Assembly (NCBI RefSeq): GCF_900114435.1
Contig: NZ_FOZK01000001.1
Location: 1,555,645 to 1,619,644, forward strand
Direction of reading: 5' to 3'
Length of the DNA: 64,000 nt
Source of the DNA: Halomicrobium zhouii
GTDB taxonomy: Archaea; Halobacteriota; Halobacteria; Halobacteriales; Haloarculaceae
Shown: positions 59,434 to 64,000 of the stretch, in pieces
Numbering within the stretch: the stretch's first letter is position 1
Layout of the letters: each line of letters begins with the position of its first letter
Notes under the pieces: generated by a model
The model's database searches: none
What the model saw: only the letters and a program-made list of their open reading frames with translations
Told to the model about the DNA's origin: nothing
Translations under genes and position numbers: made by a program

Positions 59434-60543
59434 ATGGGGCTCGAAGAGGAGATCCGCGAGATCGAAGAGGAGATCGCCAGCACGCCCTACAACAAGTCGA
59501 CCGAGGCCCACATCGGTCGGCTGAAGTCCAAGCTCGCGGAGCTGAAGGAGAAACTCGAGAACCAGTCCTCCGCCGGCGGCGGCACCGGCTACTCCGTCGA
59601 GAAGCACGGCGACGCCACCGTCGCCCTGGTCGGGTTTCCCAGCGTCGGCAAGTCGACGCTCATCAACGCCCTCACGAACGCCGACAGCGAGACCGGCGCC
59701 TACGAGTTCACGACGCTCGACGTCAACCCCGGCATGTTGCAGTACCGCGGCGCGAACATCCAGATGCTCGACGTGCCTGGACTCATCGAAGGCGCCGCGA
59801 GCGGTCGCGGGGACGGCCAGGCCGTGCTCTCGGTCGTCCGGACGGCCGACCTCGTCGTCTTCGTCCTCTCCGTCTTCGAGATCGAACAGTACGCGCGCCT
59901 GCGCGAAGAACTCTACAAGAACAAAGTCAGGGTCGATCGGGACCCGCCGCGGGTCTCCATCCGCCGGAAGGCCAAGGACGGCCTGTCGGTCAATTCCAGC
60001 GTCGACCTGGACCTCGACGAGGAGACCATCAAGGGTGTCCTGCGCGAACACGGCCACGTCAACGCCGACGTCACCATCGGCGAGCAGGTCGACATCGACC
60101 GCCTCATCGACGGCGTGATGGACAACCGCGTGTACCTCCCCTCCGTCGTCGCCGTCAACAAGGCGGACCTGATCGAACCCGACTACAAGGAGACCGTCGA
60201 CGAGCAGTTGCGCGACCACGACGTCGACCCGGAGGAGGCCGTCTTCATCAGCGCCGAGGAGGAGAAGGGCCTCGACGCGCTCAAGGACGTCATCTGGGAG
60301 GAACTGGGCCTCATCCGCATCTACATGGACAAGCCCGGCCGCGGAATCGACTACGAGGAACCGCTCATCCTCCGGGCGGGCCAGACCGTCGAGGACGCCT
60401 GCGAGAAGCTCGGCGGCGACTTCGAGGACCGGTTCCGCTTCGCTCGCGTCACCGGTCCGAGCGCCAAACACGACGAGCAACAGGTCGGCCAGTCACACGA
60501 ACTCGCTGACGAGGACGTGCTCCGGATCACGACGAGCAAGTAG
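59434..60543 (+). CDS. Drg-type GTP-binding protein with TGS domain
   Basis: A 369-residue OBG-family GTPase of the archaeal/eukaryotic Drg group. It has an N-terminal helical region (residues 1-45, MGLEEEIREIEEEIASTPYN), the G1 loop GFPSVGKST at 67-75, the switch region with TTLDVNPG, G3 DVPGLIEG at 113-120, G4 VAVNKADL near 240, and a C-terminal TGS domain (about 300-369). Typical Drg proteins bind ribosomes or their assembly factors. No partner (Dfrp/Gir2 type) is encoded here. The ATG at 59434 has a TATA element at 59401-59409. Confidence 0.94.
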   Translation: MGLEEEIREIEEEIASTPYNKSTEAHIGRLKSKLAELKEKLENQSSAGGGTGYSVEKHGDATVALVGFPSVGKSTLINALTNADSETGAYEFTTLDVNPGMLQYRGANIQMLDVPGLIEGAASGRGDGQAVLSVVRTADLVVFVLSVFEIEQYARLREELYKNKVRVDRDPPRVSIRRKAKDGLSVNSSVDLDLDEETIKGVLREHGHVNADVTIGEQVDIDRLIDGVMDNRVYLPSVVAVNKADLIEPDYKETVDEQLRDHDVDPEEAVFISAEEEKGLDALKDVIWEELGLIRIYMDKPGRGIDYEEPLILRAGQTVEDACEKLGGDFEDRFRFARVTGPSAKHDEQQVGQSHELADEDVLRITTSK

Positions 60544-60689
60544 TACACGACGAGCGGGTAGGTCCTCTCCGCGCACGCACGCAAAGATCGACTCGATATC
60601 TGGGGGCCGCTACTCAACCAGTTCGCTGCGCTGACACCCGAGCGGCCACTGTCGGTACGCTTTTCGGCGCTCAGGCCGTCACACCGAGT

Positions 60690-61445
60690 ATGACGTTCAC
60701 CGTCGACCACACGATGATCCGTGTCGAAGACCTCGACGAATCGCTGGACTGGTACCAGACCCACCTCGACTACGAGGAGAAAGGCCGCTGGGAGGCCGAC
60801 ACCTTCACCAACGTCTTCCTCGGGCCCGAGGACGTCCACGACGACGGTGCGCTGCTCGAACTCACCTACAACCACGACGGGCGTTCCTACGAGATGGGCG
60901 ACGCCTGGGGCCACATCGCCGTCCGCGTCGAGGACGTCACCGAGGCCTACCACGAGCTGATGGACGAGGGCGTCGAGGACTACCGGCCGCCGGAGGAGAA
61001 CCCCGGGTACGCCTTCGTGAAGGACCCGGACGGCCACGAGATCGAGATCGTCGAGCGGGACTATGGTGCCCGCTGGAGCCTCGACCACACGATGATCCGT
61101 GTCGAGGACGCCGACGACGCGCTGGGCTGGTACACCCGGAAGCTCGATTATGCCCCCGCCGGGCGCTGGGAGTCAGACACCTTCGCGAACTACTTCGTCG
61201 CACCGCAGGACGCCGCCGAGGAGGCGATGACCGTCGAACTCACTTACAACTACGACGGTCGGACCTACGAGATGGGCGACGCCTGGGGCCACCTCGCGGT
61301 CCGGACGGACGACCTGACCGAGGCCTGGGAGACGCTGATGGAACGCGACGCCGAGGACTACCGCGACCCCGAGTCCTGCGACATGAACTACGCCTTCACG
61401 AAGGACGCCGACGGTCACGAGATCGAAGTCGTCACTGCGGAGTAG
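60690..61445 (+). CDS. Tandem VOC (glyoxalase-type) protein
   Basis: A 251-residue protein made of two similar halves (about residues 1-125 and 128-251). Each half has the glyoxalase metal-ligand pattern: DHTMIRVEDxxxxLxWY (His), a Glu in LELTYN or VELTYN, AWGHIAVRVE or AWGHLAVRTD (His) and DGHEIEIVE or DGHEIEVVT (Glu), so two metal sites are possible. The two DNA halves share long identical stretches. Known members are lactoylglutathione lyase-like or dioxygenase-like enzymes, but the substrate here is unknown. A TATA-like TACGCTTTTCGG about 27 bases upstream supports the ATG at 60690. Confidence 0.87.
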   Translation: MTFTVDHTMIRVEDLDESLDWYQTHLDYEEKGRWEADTFTNVFLGPEDVHDDGALLELTYNHDGRSYEMGDAWGHIAVRVEDVTEAYHELMDEGVEDYRPPEENPGYAFVKDPDGHEIEIVERDYGARWSLDHTMIRVEDADDALGWYTRKLDYAPAGRWESDTFANYFVAPQDAAEEAMTVELTYNYDGRTYEMGDAWGHLAVRTDDLTEAWETLMERDAEDYRDPESCDMNYAFTKDADGHEIEVVTAE

Positions 61446-61741
61446 CGCAAGCGGTCGTTCGCGACGGGGCTCGTCTTCTGACTACATCCGTTCTCGCCAA
61501 GTTCGTCCAGTGAGCCACGGGTGGACTAGTCGAGCACCCGCGTCGGGGGCCAGTCCACCGACTGCCGCGTGCGAACTGACCCTTCATAGCACAGCCCATA
61601 ACGTCAACGAGAATTAGTTTACGAATTGTAACACATCGACGATCACCGATTCCCTGATGGTAATTGTCTAGGCCGGAAGCGTTGAAATATCGCACTTCCG
61701 CCCTCTCCGTAAATATGTTCTATACTCAACAGTATCGACAA

Positions 61742-61774
61742 GGCTTATTACCACTTAGCCAAGACCATTTAAGC
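61742..61774 (+). promoter_or_regulatory. Paired TATA-like elements of the S-layer gene
   Basis: GGCTTATTA (61742-61750) and CCATTTAAGC (61765-61774) lie about 140 and 120 bases before the ATG. Two starts would give leaders of roughly 115 and 90 bases. A multi-promoter layout fits a very strongly expressed gene. Confidence 0.45.
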
Positions 61775-61816
61775 ACCCCTACCCATGGCGCCGACAACGA
61801 GTACTCAGGTTCGGTT

Positions 61817-61839
61817 CGGACGCGGGGCGACCGCGTCCG
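61817..61839 (+). promoter_or_regulatory. Hairpin in the S-layer mRNA leader
   Basis: CGGACGCGG-GGCGA-CCGCGTCCG forms a 9-bp GC-rich stem 50-72 bases before the S-layer ATG. It may stabilise the mRNA or affect translation. Confidence 0.5.
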
Positions 61840-61888
61840 TGCTGGGAGGAAAGCTGTTGACGCCGCCCAATCGGACAATCGACACCCT

Positions 61889-64000
61889 ATGACAACGACA
61901 AACGACAAACTTCGTAGCCTGTTCCTGGCTGCGCTGATGGTCTTCTCGGTCTTCGCGATGACCGTCGCGCTGCCCGGCTCAGCCGCTGCGAATCACAACG
62001 ACTTCACCGATTCAGATGCGGACGATCACCTGAATTATGGTGAGCGGTACTGGGGAGAGACGGTACTGATCTCCGGTTCCGCTGATGCAACGTACGAGCT
62101 CTGGAAGGTCAACTCTAACGACCCCGACGAGTTCGAGAAAACTCTCGTCATCAACGACGAGGGCTACACTACCTTCAGCACTGATGGTCTCGATGGCACC
62201 TATACCATCAAGGCAGACGGTGCAACCGATTCCGAATCTGGTGTCGCAGTCAGTAACGGCCAGATTGGATCTGGCTCCAGTGGCACCTTTTCGGTGACGA
62301 CGCAGACCTTCGATGCGAGCTTCGAAGATGCGGACGTCACTGATGAGGACGAGGACGTCGAACTCACCATCGACACCAACCGAGGTACCCACGCGGTGAA
62401 CGTCACTGCGGATGGTCTTGACGGTGAAGAACTTCGAAATATCTTCACTAATTACGAGACCTCCGATGGCATCACCCGGAACGGTGACTTCTCTGACTAC
62501 AATGTTGACGGTGATACGCTGACGCTCAACAGCGTCAACTCCGGTGATTACCGGACGAACTTCTCCGGTGTCAACACCGGCGAGTACACCTTCAACTTCG
62601 AAGTGACGGACACGGAAGCATCCTCCAGCGCGTCGATCAACGTGAGCGACGCTGCAGATGGTGACGTCGTGTTCGCGAACGACGTTCCCCAGGACCAGGT
62701 CGGTGACGTCGCCGACATCACCCTGGAGATGTCTAACACCGACAAGGGTACGATCACCATCGGTAGCGCCGACCAGAACTACTGGATCACCGCTCACGTG
62801 ACTGACGAGGACGACGACGGTGAGGTTACTGTTCAATTTAACTCCTACACTGCCGGTGCGCAGGGCTCCAGTGATGTGACCCTCAACGCCGAGGGTGACG
62901 ACACTGTTGTGACCTCCTCCATCGAGCAGGGCGGGGAGTTCTCCCACACCGACTACGATACGGACGGTGACGGTATTACGGAAGGTGACGATAGCTATCT
63001 CGACGCTGGTGACAAGCTTCTCGACGCCACGGAATACGACATGAACGTCACCGCCGGTCACAACGACGGCAGTGGCGCTGACGAAGTCGGTGCGCTCTCG
63101 CTGCAGGACCGTTCGACCGACAACGTGACGATCATGACGGCTCCCGAGGCCTTCGACAAGTGGAGCGACGCTGACGCGATCAACGCGGGCATGGGTAGCA
63201 ACGTCACCCAGGCCGACGAGATCGCACAGCAGGACTACGTAGTCGTCCAGATTGAGGCCTCTGGCCTCGAGGGCTACTACGAGAGCCTGGGCGAAACCAA
63301 GACTCCTTTCCTTAGCGCCGATGCAGGAGCAACGAACCTGCTGGTCGAGGAGGCGAATCCCGGTGCGAACTCGAACGCCAACTCGATAGACTGGACCTCT
63401 GCGGACATGGACGAGGAGTACGGAGTTGTTGCTGACGCAGACAACAACACGTACTACGTCGCCATCAACACGGAGAACAAGGCTAACGGTGACGATGCCT
63501 TCGACTTCGAGCAGGACACTGAGTACACGGCAGAGTTCTCGGTCTACGACAAGAATGCCGGTGACAGCGACAACGACGACAACGTACTCAACTTCCACGA
63601 TGACGACGAAGACGAGACGGTCTCCTCGAACTTCGACGTCGTCGCTGGCGAGACCAACTTCGACCTGAACGAGGACGACCTCGTTCTCGTCGAAGCCGCT
63701 GACAATCAGACCGTCTCCGGGACGACCAACTGGGCGCCCGGTAGCGAGCTGACCCTCAGCATCGAGTCCGACGACTCGACGAGCCCGTTCCTGACGCGGC
63801 CAGACGCGGAAGTCCAGCCCGACGGAACGTTCGAGGCGAACGCTGACTTCAGCGACCTCAGCGAAGGTACGAACCTGACCATCACGCTCGACCACCTGAG
63901 CGAGAACTTCGACGAGGACGGTCAGGTCGTTGCGCAGGTCTCCGAGGAAACTGAGACGGCAACGCCGACTGAGACGACTGAGACGGCCACCGAAGAGCCG
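61889..64000 (+). CDS. csg: S-layer glycoprotein, 5' part (continues past window end)
   Basis: 704 codons are visible with no stop. Residues 1-35 are a Sec signal peptide (SLFLAALMVFSVFAMTVALP inside), cleaved near SAAAN. The mature part is acidic, Asn/Thr-rich beta-sandwich repeats with many sequons (NVT, NFS, NVS, NLT, NQT). SGTTNWAPGSELTLSIESDD near residue 610 matches a block in haloarchaeal S-layer proteins just before the Thr-rich stalk, and the visible end (TPTETTETATEEP) is that O-glycosylated stalk. The membrane anchor and PGF-CTERM motif should follow shortly outside the window. It forms the cell wall lattice. The first 200 codons use more A/T at third positions than neighbouring genes. 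The ATG at 61889 is the only start before the signal peptide. Confidence 0.9.
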   Translation, partial: MTTTNDKLRSLFLAALMVFSVFAMTVALPGSAAANHNDFTDSDADDHLNYGERYWGETVLISGSADATYELWKVNSNDPDEFEKTLVINDEGYTTFSTDGLDGTYTIKADGATDSESGVAVSNGQIGSGSSGTFSVTTQTFDASFEDADVTDEDEDVELTIDTNRGTHAVNVTADGLDGEELRNIFTNYETSDGITRNGDFSDYNVDGDTLTLNSVNSGDYRTNFSGVNTGEYTFNFEVTDTEASSSASINVSDAADGDVVFANDVPQDQVGDVADITLEMSNTDKGTITIGSADQNYWITAHVTDEDDDGEVTVQFNSYTAGAQGSSDVTLNAEGDDTVVTSSIEQGGEFSHTDYDTDGDGITEGDDSYLDAGDKLLDATEYDMNVTAGHNDGSGADEVGALSLQDRSTDNVTIMTAPEAFDKWSDADAINAGMGSNVTQADEIAQQDYVVVQIEASGLEGYYESLGETKTPFLSADAGATNLLVEEANPGANSNANSIDWTSADMDEEYGVVADADNNTYYVAINTENKANGDDAFDFEQDTEYTAEFSVYDKNAGDSDNDDNVLNFHDDDEDETVSSNFDVVAGETNFDLNEDDLVLVEAADNQTVSGTTNWAPGSELTLSIESDDSTSPFLTRPDAEVQPDGTFEANADFSDLSEGTNLTITLDHLSENFDEDGQVVAQVSEETETATPTETTETATEEP

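Larger units (their letters stand above)
61446..61888. other. Long A/T-rich regulatory region before the S-layer gene
   Basis: 443 bases with no gene. From about 61600 it becomes A/T-rich for a haloarchaeon, with several TATA-like elements between 61700 and 61775. The last 110 bases are probably the transcribed 5' leader, containing a strong hairpin at 61817-61839. Such long leaders are known for S-layer genes, unlike the leaderless genes elsewhere here. Confidence 0.6.

Noticed and set aside
61432..61695. Minus-strand frame of 87 codons before the S-layer gene
   Set aside because: The composition is unlike haloarchaeal proteins (basic, Arg/Cys-rich), it overlaps the end of the VOC gene, and it has no promoter.

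Overview
The window is chromosome from a halophilic archaeon of the class Halobacteria. The DNA is GC-rich and nearly every predicted protein is very acidic. Most starts lie about 25-30 bases downstream of an archaeal TATA element, so many mRNAs look leaderless. The gene content is haloarchaeal: the rps15 / RecJ-like / pcc1 / rps3ae operon, a coxA cluster with haloarchaeal small membrane proteins, the archaeal mevalonate-pathway decarboxylase, halocyanin, Bat-type regulators and an S-layer glycoprotein gene. I cannot fix the genus from sequence alone; a Haloarcula-like relative is a guess.

Layout. 1-5.7 kb: end of a sensor kinase, purA, a small winged-helix gene and a very large acidic coiled-coil protein. 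5.9-9.4 kb: terminal oxidase cluster (coxA plus four small membrane proteins), with a tandem array of hairpins directly after coxA. 9.4-21 kb: mainly minus-strand metabolism and regulation (methylmalonyl-CoA mutase large subunit, CBS/ParB-like protein, TrkA-N/DHH protein, LrpA-type regulator with the two subunits of a pyruvate-type 2-oxoacid:ferredoxin oxidoreductase, acyl-CoA dehydrogenase, CheC-like protein, O-methyltransferase). 21-29.7 kb: a secreted beta-helix protein, Bat-type regulator, MscS channel, thioredoxin-fold protein, membrane/GAF sensor kinase, a small winged-helix protein, and an Lrp regulator overlapping an aminotransferase gene.

29.7-49.6 kb is the most unusual part. A pilB-pilC pair opens an operon followed by five small pilin-like genes (cassette A). 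A second set of five genes in the same order (cassette B) lies about 5 kb downstream, beyond a tRNA-Ala(GGC). Between and beyond the cassettes, on the minus strand, are three large proteins with pilin-like N-termini and a shared Y-x-GGG-[IV]-W module: one of about 1250 residues with repeated CARDB-like domains, and two close paralogues of about 600 residues. I read the region as one composite type IV pilus or pseudopilus secretion/adhesion locus with a duplicated minor-pilin set.

50-64 kb: the rps15 operon, an MFS transporter, LtrA family protein, an orphan ECF-type S component, halocyanin, GrpB family protein, phosphomevalonate decarboxylase, a Drg-type GTPase, a tandem VOC protein, and the start of an S-layer glycoprotein gene that runs off the window end. 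Two non-coding structures stand out: the tri-hairpin array after coxA (about 8581-8786) and a 106-bp element with perfect 14-bp terminal inverted repeats and 5-bp flanking direct repeats (13007-13122), a candidate miniature transposable element. No rRNA, CRISPR array or intact insertion sequence was recognised.
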